The notes under the pieces: model-generated | The model's database searches: none | What the model was told of the DNA's origin: nothing | The model's input: the letters and a program-made list of their open reading frames with translations, nothing else | Program-made: the position numbers and the translations under genes | NCBI RefSeq assembly: GCF_009765775.1 | Contig: NZ_LMUU01000140.1 | Coordinates: 3,775 to 39,985 of the forward strand | DNA length: 36,211 bases | Source: Beijerinckia sp. L45 | GTDB taxonomy: Bacteria; Pseudomonadota; Alphaproteobacteria; Rhizobiales; Beijerinckiaceae | Direction of reading: 5' to 3' | Shown here: piece after piece, positions 7,898 to 15,744 of the stretch | How the letters are laid out: each line of letters begins with the position of its first letter | Numbering within the stretch: the stretch's first letter is position 1

Positions 7898-9343
7898 ATG
7901 ACGATCCAGAGACCGGACGCGCCGGACAGCGTGTCCCGCGACCACGGCCCTGCCGACGGCAACACACTCGAGCCTCCGGCTTCCGCGCTCGATGCGCTTG
8001 TCCTCGCCGGCAACGCTCACTACAAGCAGCGACATTACGGCGATGCCATCGACGCCTACCGAGCCGCGCTGCAGGGCGACCCTCGGCACTGGTCGGCGCG
8101 CCTCAACCTCGCGCTCGCGCTGCGTTCGACCGAACAATACGATGAATGCTTTGCCGTTCTGTCGAGCCTGTCGGCAGAACAGCCGCACAGCGTCTTCGTC
8201 CTCAACGAACTCGGCAAAGCGCATTTCATGCTGCAGCAATTCACGCTCGCGCTGGACTGCTTCGAACGGGCCAACGCGATCGACCCCAAGAATGCGGACA
8301 GCCTGTACTGGATCGGCGGCATCAAACACGCGATGGGCGATCTCGTCGCGGCCGAACGCGACTACGCGCGGGCCGCCACGGTGCAGCGCTTGATCCGCCG
8401 ACCGGCGAGGCAAGAACCGCCGACCTTTTCGGCGTTGATGCTATGCGCGCCCGTAATGGCCAACACGCCGATCATCTACCTCACCGACCGCCCGGCCTAC
8501 GAAGCCCATATCCTGCTGTTGTTTGCCGACACGCGCTACGACATCGAAGAGCTTCGACGCAGCGGACACATCGTCATCAATCTCGTCTCCGACGCGGATC
8601 GCGGCCAGAGCCTGCTGCCGGTCGCGGCCGAACTCGTCGATGCGCTTGGTTTGCCGACAATCAATCATCCGCGACAGGTCGAGCAAACGACGCGCGATGC
8701 CATTGCCCTTTTGCTGGCCGGGCTGCCCGACGTCCGCGTGCCGCAAACCCTTCGCCACAGGAGCTCGGACGCGCACGCGGACATCGCGCCGTGCATGGCG
8801 TTTCCGCTGCTGGTGCGGCCGGTCGGCACGCATGGCGGCGACGATTTCGAAAAGATCGGCGATCGTGAGGCCCTCGAGGCGTTCATCGCGCTTCGCCCGG
8901 CCACCGATCACTACATCATCGAGTACCTGGACTACGTCTCGCCCGACGGCTTCTTCCGAAAGTACCGCTTCATCTTCGTCGGCGATCGCGTGATGCCGTA
9001 CCATCTCGCCATCGGCGAATCCTGGAAGGTGCACCACGCGGCCACCGGCATGATCGACGTGGACTGGATGAAGCAGGAAGAGCACGCATTCCTGCAAGAT
9101 CCGACCCATGTGTTCGAGAAACGCCATTACGCGGCGCTTCGCGCCATCCGGGACCGCGTCGGCCTCGACTTTTTCGGCATCGACTGCGGTCTCGATCGGG
9201 CCGGGAACCTCATCGTGTTCGAGGTCAACACGTCGATGCTGGTGCATCAGAACAATGCGGACTTTCCCTACAAGATTCCGTTCGTCGAAGCGATCAAGAC
9301 GGCGTTCGATGCGATGCTGCATGACCGGGCCGCGGGAGCGTGA
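7898..9343 (+). CDS. TPR and ATP-grasp domain fusion protein
   Basis: 481 residues from ATG 7898 (GAGGA at 7881-7885, rather distant). Residues about 30-165 are three to four tetratricopeptide repeats, with pattern pieces such as AGNAHYKQRHYGDAIDAYRAAL and FTLALDCFERANAIDP. Residues about 190-260 form a pre-ATP-grasp part; 295-475 carry ATP-grasp features: LLVRPVGTHGG (304-314) as the nucleotide loop, IIEYLD (340-345) and the metal-binding end IDCGLDRAGNLIVFEVNTSM (428-447) with Asp429, Glu442 and Asn444. ATP-grasp enzymes join a carboxylate to an amine or alcohol via acyl-phosphate. The TPR part could hold a protein substrate, and the small KPM-repeat protein upstream is the obvious candidate. 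No peptidase or exporter is adjacent. Confidence 0.85.
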   Translation: MTIQRPDAPDSVSRDHGPADGNTLEPPASALDALVLAGNAHYKQRHYGDAIDAYRAALQGDPRHWSARLNLALALRSTEQYDECFAVLSSLSAEQPHSVFVLNELGKAHFMLQQFTLALDCFERANAIDPKNADSLYWIGGIKHAMGDLVAAERDYARAATVQRLIRRPARQEPPTFSALMLCAPVMANTPIIYLTDRPAYEAHILLLFADTRYDIEELRRSGHIVINLVSDADRGQSLLPVAAELVDALGLPTINHPRQVEQTTRDAIALLLAGLPDVRVPQTLRHRSSDAHADIAPCMAFPLLVRPVGTHGGDDFEKIGDREALEAFIALRPATDHYIIEYLDYVSPDGFFRKYRFIFVGDRVMPYHLAIGESWKVHHAATGMIDVDWMKQEEHAFLQDPTHVFEKRHYAALRAIRDRVGLDFFGIDCGLDRAGNLIVFEVNTSMLVHQNNADFPYKIPFVEAIKTAFDAMLHDRAAGA

Positions 9344-9516
9344 AAGCGCAGGCAGGTTCGCCTCACGCTTCAGCCGCGACGCCACGCGAACCACGTGCCT
9401 GCCGGAAACAGACCAGCGCGGCCGCCCTTCGGACGAAAGCCTAGCCTTCTTTTCCGCGGCGGACCGCGTAGGATTCTCCGCGGCCGGACGCGCGCCAGGC
9501 ACCAACGGGAGGACAC

Positions 9517-10284
9517 ATGGGACATATTGCGGAAGCCCGCACGGGCGCCGTGCTCGCCGTCACCATCGCCCGCCCCGACAAGAAGAACGCCCTGACCAAT
9601 GCGATGTATGGCGAGCTCGCCGACACGCTCGAGCGGGCTCGGCATGACCCTAGCGTTCGCTGCGTCCTGATCACCGCGGCCGGCGACACGTTTACCGCGG
9701 GCAATGATCTCGGCGACTTCGCCGCGATCGCCGCAGGCGCCCTTGATCGGGCGGACATGCAGGTGCATCGCTTCCTCGCGGCGCTCTCGACCTTCGAAAA
9801 GCCCATCGTGGCGGCCGTACCGGGGCTTGCCGTCGGCATCGGCACGACGATGCTGCTGCATTGCGACCTTGTCGTCCTTTCGGAGACGGCAACGCTTTCC
9901 GTGCCCTTCGTCGATCTCGCACTGGTGCCCGAAGCCGCCTCCAGTCTGCTGCTTCAGGCCCGCATCGGCTATGTCCAGGCCTTCGCCATGTTCGCGCTCG
10001 GCGAGCGCATCGACGCCCACACCGCGATGAGCTGGGGGCTCGCCAACCGCGTCGTCCCGCCCGACGAGCTCATGAGCCAAGCGATGGCCGCCGCGACCAT
10101 GCTCGCGGACAAGCCGCCTGGCGCCCTGGCGCAGACCAAGCGCTTGATGCGTGACGCCGAAGCGATTGCAGGGCGCATGAAGGCGGAAATGGTGGCGTTC
10201 GAGGACCGGCTGAAAAGTCCCGAGGCGCGGGAGGCGTTTGCCGCATTCGCGGAGCGGCGAAAGCCTGATTTCAGCGGGTTTTAA
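9517..10284 (+). CDS. Crotonase-family protein, enoyl-CoA isomerase-like
   Basis: 255-residue crotonase-fold enzyme with a strong ribosome site (GGGAGGA, 9507-9513) before ATG 9517. The oxyanion-hole segments are present: FTAGNDLGDF and the helix start GLAVGIGTT. Compared with rat enoyl-CoA hydratase, the first catalytic Glu position (Glu144) is Thr and the second (Glu164) is Val, while a Glu appears in LVPEAASS, where delta3,delta2-enoyl-CoA isomerases keep their single catalytic Glu. So I read it as an isomerase-type member rather than a hydratase. It would act on unsaturated acyl-CoA in fatty-acid oxidation. It converges with glpK, with 13 bp between the stop codons. Automatic annotation would probably call it enoyl-CoA hydratase. 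Confidence 0.88.
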   Translation: MGHIAEARTGAVLAVTIARPDKKNALTNAMYGELADTLERARHDPSVRCVLITAAGDTFTAGNDLGDFAAIAAGALDRADMQVHRFLAALSTFEKPIVAAVPGLAVGIGTTMLLHCDLVVLSETATLSVPFVDLALVPEAASSLLLQARIGYVQAFAMFALGERIDAHTAMSWGLANRVVPPDELMSQAMAAATMLADKPPGALAQTKRLMRDAEAIAGRMKAEMVAFEDRLKSPEAREAFAAFAERRKPDFSGF

Positions 10285-10297
10285 CCGTCCCAAAAAT

Positions 10298-11797
10298 TCA
10301 GCCAAGCTCCTCCCGCAGCAAACTGCGCCGGACGGCCGTGCGCCACCCCTTAATCATCGCCGCCCGCGGCGCGGCCGCCATGCGCGGCCGAAACAGGCGC
10401 TCGCAGCGCCATGTCGCGGCCAGGCTCGCCGTGTCCGGCCACAGCCCCGTGGCGAGGCCAGCGAGAAACGCCGCGCCCAGGGCCGTGGTCTCGAGACAAT
10501 GCGGGCGCTCGACGTCGACCTGCAGCATGTCGGCGAGAAATTGGCAGAACCAATCGTTGGCGGCCATGCCGCCATCGACGCGCACGGTTTTGGTGTTACC
10601 CGCGCCGTCGCTCGCCATCGCCTGCGCCAGATCCAAGGTTTGGTAGGCTACGGATTCCAGAGCGGCGCGCGCGAGATGCGCAGCGGTGGCGCTGAAGGTC
10701 AGGCCACAAATCAAACCGCGAGCGTCCGGGTCCCAGTGCGGCGCCCCGAGGCCAACGAAACCCGGCACCATATAGACGCCGTTGTTGTCGGCAACCGCGG
10801 TTGCCATGTCGTGCGTCTGCGAGGCATCGGTGATGACGCCGACGCCGTCGCGCAGCCATTTTACCGCCGCGCCTGCAACGAAGATCGCGCCTTCCAGGGC
10901 ATAGATCGGCTTGCCATCCAGGCGATAGGCCGTGGTGGTCAGCATGCGATTGTTGGAAAGCACGGGCGTCTCGCCGGTGTTCAGCAGCATGAAGCAGCCG
11001 GTGCCGTAGGTTGCCTTGGCAAGTCCCGCCGCAAAACAGGTCTGCCCGATCATCGCCGCCTGCTGGTCGCCGGCCATGCCGGCGATCGGGATGGATCGGC
11101 CAAACAGATTTTTGTCCGTCTCGCCGAAGACAAAACTATTGTCGCACACCCCTGGCAGGATGGCGGCGGGGATGTGGAAGAGCCGCAGCAAGTCGTCGTC
11201 CCAGCGCTGCCGATGGATGTCGAACAGCAAGGTGCGCGAGGCGTTGGTGGCGTCCGTCAGGTGTACCCGCCCGCCGGTCAGCCGATACAACAGGAACGTG
11301 TCGATGGTGCCGAACGCGAGCTCGCCCCGCTCCGCCCGGGCGCGGACGCCCGGCAGTTCGTCGAGCAGCCAGCCCAGTTTGGTTGCGGAGAAATAGGGGT
11401 CGAGAAGCAGGCCGGTGCGGGCGCGGACGAGCGCTTCGGCCCCGGCCGCCTTCAGCGCGGCGCAGACCTTGGCGGTCCGCCTGTCCTGCCAGACGATGGC
11501 ATTATAAACGGCTTGCCCGCTGGCGCGGTCCCACAGCACCACGGTCTCGCGCTGGTTGGCGATGCCGATCGCCTCGATCGTCCGGTCGCCGCCCGCGCCG
11601 GCCATCGCCTCGCGCATCGTGGCGAGCGTATCGCGCCAGATGTCCTCGGGGTCGTGCTCGACCCAGCCATCCCGCGGGTAATGTTGCGGGAATTCCCGTT
11701 GTGCGATTGCGATCGGGATGGCAGCGGCGTCGAAGACCATGCTGCGCGTCGATGTCGTGCCCTGGTCGATCGCCAGAATCCGCCGCGGCCCGCTCAT
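10298..11797 (-). CDS. glpK: Glycerol kinase GlpK
   Basis: Phosphorylates glycerol to sn-glycerol 3-phosphate with ATP; cytoplasmic, FGGY family. 499 residues from ATG 11797 (MSGPRRILAIDQGTTSTRS), the usual GlpK length; a longer open frame to 11923 adds a basic, non-family N-terminus. Signatures: phosphate-1 loop AIDQGTTSTRS, FGGY-type GMAGDQQAAMIGQ, GTGCFMLLNTG, and the C-terminal VDGGMAANDWFCQFLADML. No glpD, glpF or glpR is beside it, so glycerol uptake and oxidation genes must be elsewhere, or the enzyme serves lipid precursor supply. Identification is very secure. Confidence 0.96.
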   Translation of the reverse strand: MSGPRRILAIDQGTTSTRSMVFDAAAIPIAIAQREFPQHYPRDGWVEHDPEDIWRDTLATMREAMAGAGGDRTIEAIGIANQRETVVLWDRASGQAVYNAIVWQDRRTAKVCAALKAAGAEALVRARTGLLLDPYFSATKLGWLLDELPGVRARAERGELAFGTIDTFLLYRLTGGRVHLTDATNASRTLLFDIHRQRWDDDLLRLFHIPAAILPGVCDNSFVFGETDKNLFGRSIPIAGMAGDQQAAMIGQTCFAAGLAKATYGTGCFMLLNTGETPVLSNNRMLTTTAYRLDGKPIYALEGAIFVAGAAVKWLRDGVGVITDASQTHDMATAVADNNGVYMVPGFVGLGAPHWDPDARGLICGLTFSATAAHLARAALESVAYQTLDLAQAMASDGAGNTKTVRVDGGMAANDWFCQFLADMLQVDVERPHCLETTALGAAFLAGLATGLWPDTASLAATWRCERLFRPRMAAAPRAAMIKGWRTAVRRSLLREELG

Positions 11798-12403
11798 GCA
11801 CGCCCTAGGCGTTCGGCGCACTTGGAGGGCCATGCCGCGCTGGAAGACTGAACCTTGGCCACGACGCTTCCGCTCCCGAGCAACGCTTGTAGCACCTAAC
11901 CGCGCTTTTCGACGATGATGCACCGAAGAGGCGGCCCAGATCCAGGCGAAGATTCGCGGATCGACAGGGCGGTCTTGCCGGAACTTCCCGAGGCCGGCGC
12001 GAAGTCTTCCCTATATGCGGGTCGGCGCAAGATCATGCTTTACGGCCAAACCAATGCCGCGTTAGCTAAGGCTGTTACATGGTCTTCGTCGCTCCCCAAA
12101 GCGGCGGGGCGCAGGCCGGCGTCAAAGGCAACCTCGACATCTCGGTCGCCCGGCGCAAGCTCGGCGGCCTTTTTTTTCATGGGCCTTGGACCGTCGCCCG
12201 CTGTGCCGCCTTCGCGCGGTCCCAATCAAAGTCTATCACCTGGGCGTCCGAATCGCTGCCGGATCGAACACGGTCGGGCATGCGGACGAATTTGGGGGAG
12301 GCGGCATATCCTTGCACCCGCCCCTCGCCTAAAATGCCAAGGCAGGCCGCGATCTTTCGCCGGATGCCTGAACTGACGATGGACCGCGAACGAAGGCATA
12401 TCC
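11798..12403. other. 606-bp intergenic region between glpK and desaturase
   Basis: Divergent space between glpK (-) and the desaturase (+), so it should hold both promoters. Open frames exist on both strands but lack good ribosome sites and recognisable products. A run of eight T residues at 12170-12177 follows CGGCCT, which can pair with AGGCCG at 12113-12118, but the loop is about 46 nt, so this is a poor terminator. A small RNA ending at 12177 is possible but not supported; I saw no 4.5S, 6S or tmRNA signature. Confidence 0.35.
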
Positions 12404-13549
12404 GTGACCGACCCAAAGACCGACACTCCCTACGACGACGATATCCTCTACCCCTCGGCGATCCCTTTCATCCTGGTTCATATCGCCTGCTTTGCCGCAA
12501 TCTGGACGGGCGTCAGCGCGACGGCGCTGTGGATCTGTCTGGCGTTGTATGTCATCCGGATTTTCGCGATCGGCGCCGCGTATCATCGCTATTTTTCGCA
12601 CCGATCCTTCGCTACCAGCCGGGTGTTCCAGTTCATCCTCGCCTGCCTCGCGCAGAGCACGACGCAGAAGAGCGTGCTGTGGTGGGCTGCCAAGCACCGG
12701 CACCATCATCTTCACTCCGACACCGAGAACGATGTCCATTCGCCGCGCCAGCGCGGCTTTCTCTACGCCCATGTCGGTTGGATCTTCGCCAAGCGCCACG
12801 ACGAGACGAACCTTGCCAAGGTCGCCGATTTCACCCGCTACCCCGAGCTTCTCTGGCTGCATCGCTTCGAACTCGCTCCTGCCGTCGTCATGGGCTTTGT
12901 CGCCTTCCTGATCGGCGGCTGGTCCGGGCTCGTGGTCGGCTTCCTGTGGAGCACCGTGCTGCTCTACCACGCCACCTTCTGCATCAACTCGCTGGCCCAT
13001 GTCATCGGGCGCAAGCGCTACGTGACCGGCGACGATTCCCGCAACAACTGGCTGCTCGCCTTGTTCACCTTCGGCGAGGGCTGGCACAACAATCATCATG
13101 CCTTTCAGAGCAGCGTCCGTCAGGGATTCCGCTGGTGGGAGATCGATCCGACCTTCTACATCCTGGTGGTCCTCTCCTGGTGCGGGGTGGTCTGGGACAT
13201 GAAGAGCCCGCCGGAAGCCGTGCTGCGCAACGAGCAGCGCCTTGGCACCAAGATGATCGAGCGCTCGGCGGCGCAGCTCGCCGCGACCTTCCACATCGCC
13301 GCGATCCGCGAATTCTTCGCCCAGGCACCGGAAGCGATGACGCATGGCGTCGCTTACCAGCGCTCGGCCGAAATGATCGGCAGGCTGCACATGCCCGCGA
13401 TGCCGACCCTGCCGACGCGTGACGAAATCCGGCAGCGCGCCAAGGCGATGTTCGCCAAGACCGTATCGCTGGAAGACATTGTCGACCACGCGCATCGGAT
13501 GATCCTGGACGCGGCGGGCGGCTACCGCGGGACAGAAGTCCCGGCGTGA
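12404..13549 (+). CDS. Acyl-CoA / fatty acid desaturase (delta-9 type)
   Basis: Integral-membrane di-iron desaturase that introduces a cis double bond into a saturated acyl chain. 381 residues from GTG 12404, with AAGG at 12393-12396. The three histidine boxes are intact: HRYFSH (61-66), HRHHH (98-102) and HNNHH (228-232), plus the NSLAH element (about 195-199) typical of the acyl-CoA delta-9 group. Membrane segments lie near 20-58 and 157-200. The C-terminal ~110 residues beyond the catalytic core are soluble and of unknown role. Its stop overlaps the GTG of tenA (GTGA). An electron donor such as ferredoxin or rubredoxin is not encoded nearby. Confidence 0.92.
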   Translation: MTDPKTDTPYDDDILYPSAIPFILVHIACFAAIWTGVSATALWICLALYVIRIFAIGAAYHRYFSHRSFATSRVFQFILACLAQSTTQKSVLWWAAKHRHHHLHSDTENDVHSPRQRGFLYAHVGWIFAKRHDETNLAKVADFTRYPELLWLHRFELAPAVVMGFVAFLIGGWSGLVVGFLWSTVLLYHATFCINSLAHVIGRKRYVTGDDSRNNWLLALFTFGEGWHNNHHAFQSSVRQGFRWWEIDPTFYILVVLSWCGVVWDMKSPPEAVLRNEQRLGTKMIERSAAQLAATFHIAAIREFFAQAPEAMTHGVAYQRSAEMIGRLHMPAMPTLPTRDEIRQRAKAMFAKTVSLEDIVDHAHRMILDAAGGYRGTEVPA

Positions 13550-14208
13550 GCTTTTTCGCGGACCTGAAGGCGAAGGCCGCGCCGGAATGGCGGGCCTACA
13601 CGCACCATCGCTTCACGGCGGCGATGGCGGACGGGACGCTGCCGGAGGCTGCGTTCCGGCACTACCTCGTCCAGGATTACCTGTTCCTCATCGAGTTCGC
13701 CCGCGCCTATGCGCTGGCGATCTACAAGGCGCCGCGGCTCGCCGACATGCGCGATGCCGCCGAAGCGGTGCACGCCATTCTCGACGTCGAGATGGGTCTT
13801 CACGTCAAGCTCTGCGCGGCCTGGGGCCTGTCGGAAGATGACCTCGAGCGGGCGACGCCGGCCGCCGAAATGCTCGCCTACACCCGCTATGTCCTGGATG
13901 CGGGCATGCGCGGCGACCTGCTGACGCTGAAGGTGGCGCTGTCGCCCTGCGTCATCGGCTATGCCGAGATAGCGGCGCGGCTGATCGCGGAGCCGGGTGC
14001 GGCCGATTCCGGCAATCCCTATCGGGTTTGGATCGAGGATTATGCCGGCGCCGCCTATCGCGAGGTCGCCGACAAGGCTGTGACGCAGCTGGACGATCTC
14101 GCGACGCGCTACGCCACGCCGGCGCGCGAGACCGAGTTGCTGGCCGTATTTCGGGAAGCAACTCGGCTCGAGGCGGATTTTTGGGAGATGGGTTGGCGGG
14201 TGCGGTAG
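13546..14208 (+). CDS. tenA: TenA-family aminopyrimidine aminohydrolase / thiaminase II
   Basis: Hydrolyses aminomethyl pyrimidine derived from degraded thiamine, returning it to thiamine synthesis; cytoplasmic. 220 residues, normal for TenA, from GTG 13546 overlapping the desaturase stop. Catalytic positions match B. subtilis TenA: Asp44 in QDYLFL, the nucleophile Cys135 in SPCVIGY, and a C-terminal Glu209 in RLEADFW. The cysteine places it in the TenA_C class. Other thiamine genes are absent from the window, and coupling to a desaturase has no evident metabolic reason. The gene ends 50 bp before a palindromic repeat that probably terminates it. Confidence 0.92.
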   Translation: MSFFADLKAKAAPEWRAYTHHRFTAAMADGTLPEAAFRHYLVQDYLFLIEFARAYALAIYKAPRLADMRDAAEAVHAILDVEMGLHVKLCAAWGLSEDDLERATPAAEMLAYTRYVLDAGMRGDLLTLKVALSPCVIGYAEIAARLIAEPGAADSGNPYRVWIEDYAGAAYREVADKAVTQLDDLATRYATPARETELLAVFREATRLEADFWEMGWRVR

Positions 14209-14258
14209 GCGGCCGCCAAGCGACCATCAAATATGAAAAGTCGTCGCTTTGGAGAGTG

Positions 14259-14352
14259 TCATTGCGAGCCGAAGGCGAAGCAACCCATCGGCCGCTGCAC
14301 TAAGGGACGGCTGTCTTGCTGCCCCTGGGTTGCTTCGCTTCGATCGCAATGA
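14259..14352. repeat. Palindromic intergenic repeat (TenA/PhoH junction)
   Basis: Imperfect inverted repeat: TCATTGCGA at 14259-14267 pairs with TCGCAATGA at 14344-14352, and CGAAGCAACCCA (14276-14287) pairs with TGGGTTGCTTCG (14326-14337). It lies between the convergent 3' ends of tenA and phoH, where it could terminate both. Elements of this look are multicopy REP-like repeats in Hyphomicrobiales genomes; copy number cannot be tested here. Confidence 0.8.
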
Positions 14353-14373
14353 CGGTATCAGCGCATTTGATCC

Positions 14374-15099
14374 TTAGATCCGCGCGTCCTCAAACGCCTT
14401 CACCCACATCGCACAATGGCCGGAGCGCACGATGTCGCCGATCGAGAACTCGATCACCGGCACCGGCAGATTGCGTGTGCGGATCAGGTTGAGCACAGCG
14501 GAAAGCCCGCTCGCTTCGTCCAGATCGCATTGCCCGACGTCGCCGTTGACGACGACCTTGCAGTCCTCGCCGACGCGCGTGAGGAAGGTCTTAATCTCGG
14601 CCGGCGTGGTGTTCTGCGCTTCGTCGAGCAGCACGAAGGCGTTCTTCCACGAACGCCCGCGCATCACTTCGAACGGCACCATCTCGATGTCGCCGTTGCG
14701 TAGCGCGATGTCGTAAGCCGCGGTGCCGATGCGGTCCTTGATCGCATCGACGATCGGCGCCGCCCAGGGGGCGAACTTGTCCTCCATCGTGCCGGGGAAG
14801 AAGCCGAGCGAGCGTCCGCATGGGACGTTGGGTCGGGTGAGGATAATTTTTCCGATGTGACGCTGGCGGTACATGTCGGCGGCTTCTGTGGCCGCGATCC
14901 AGGTCTTGCCGGTCCCCGCAGGGCCCAACACCACCACCTGCGGGCTCGTGCGAAGAGCGTCGAGGTAGTCGGCCTGTGTCGGGTTGAGCGCTTTGATGGG
15001 CGGAACGAAACGTTCCTTCTGAAATTTCGACTGTCCGAAGTCGATGATGTCGGCCGTTGCGACGTTGCGACGTCTTTGTTTATCGAAGCGCTTACTCAA
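14374..15099 (-). CDS. PhoH-like ATPase
   Basis: Cytoplasmic P-loop NTPase of the PhoH family, 241 residues. Walker A is GPAGTGKT (59-66) and Walker B is LLDEAQN (157-163); ILTRPNVP after the first helix and the NGDVGQCDL segment are also typical. The start is TTG 15099: AAGGAG sits 7 bases upstream (complement of 15107-15112), and the protein then begins with a basic MSKRFDKQRRR segment. This short form lacks the KH or PIN domains found in some relatives and differs from the ybeZ gene that sits with ybeY. The role is uncertain; family members are linked to phosphate stress and RNA metabolism. It converges with tenA across a palindrome. Confidence 0.9.
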   Translation of the reverse strand: MSKRFDKQRRRNVATADIIDFGQSKFQKERFVPPIKALNPTQADYLDALRTSPQVVVLGPAGTGKTWIAATEAADMYRQRHIGKIILTRPNVPCGRSLGFFPGTMEDKFAPWAAPIVDAIKDRIGTAAYDIALRNGDIEMVPFEVMRGRSWKNAFVLLDEAQNTTPAEIKTFLTRVGEDCKVVVNGDVGQCDLDEASGLSAVLNLIRTRNLPVPVIEFSIGDIVRSGHCAMWVKAFEDARI

Positions 15100-15744
15100 G
15101 AGCAGACTCCTTCAGGTGGGGCCAACGCAAGATGTTGCAGAACGCGGGATGCGGTCTGGTCGTCGTCTTCAAGTCACTCCCAGGCAGATCGGCAGGCTGT
15201 GGATCGCTCCACATGAGTAAAGTCGCGCCTGCTTCGTCGATTCGTCAACTCCACTTGGCAGCGACTTGAACGGTCCGTGATTCTTGTGACATTTGAGCAA
15301 ATACGAACCGGCTGTCTGGCGAACGCCTTGGGATGCCGGGGTTTCATGCCTTTAAACTTCGGCGTCGTGACAGATTGGGTACGGACGCGTCGCGATCGCA
15401 TGTTCTCGAAGCGGGTTCCGGCACAGTGTTTTCAACACAATTCGACCCAGGCCTGCTGTCGCCCTCGCATGCCAATGGATGGAGACACACAGAGCCGGTC
15501 CCGCTCTCGCCGGACCGGGACAACGTCCTCAACGCACTAACAATTGTTGAAAGTCGATTGAATACAACGCGTTAATCGTTGCTTAGGCGGCCAATGCCTA
15601 TGCTGCGCCGCGTTCGGATGGACGCTTTGGCGAGCCTGATGCTGCCAGGACGAAACGAAGTGAGGTTTGCGTGCCGACGAACTCGACCTCGCGGCGCAGC
15701 GGCGCTTCATCCTTCGTCTCGGCTCCTTGCGGCCTGGTCTGCCG
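15100..15744. other. 645-bp intergenic region between phoH and the receptor-like gene
   Basis: Divergent space that should carry the promoter of phoH (leftward) and of the receptor-like gene (rightward). Several open frames are present on both strands but none has a good ribosome site or family features. The part around 15530-15590 is more AT-rich than its surroundings and is the likeliest promoter area for the rightward gene. If the TTG at 15667 is the true start of that gene, the region is 78 bp shorter. No RNA gene or repeat was recognised. Confidence 0.4.

Noticed and set aside
12040-12416. Small minus-strand frames in the glpK/desaturase gap
   Set aside because: No ribosome site, no recognised motif and mutual overlap; they look like random frames.
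15174-15575. Small frames in the phoH/receptor-like gap
   Set aside because: Basic, unstructured translations on both strands, overlapping one another, without Shine-Dalgarno sequences.
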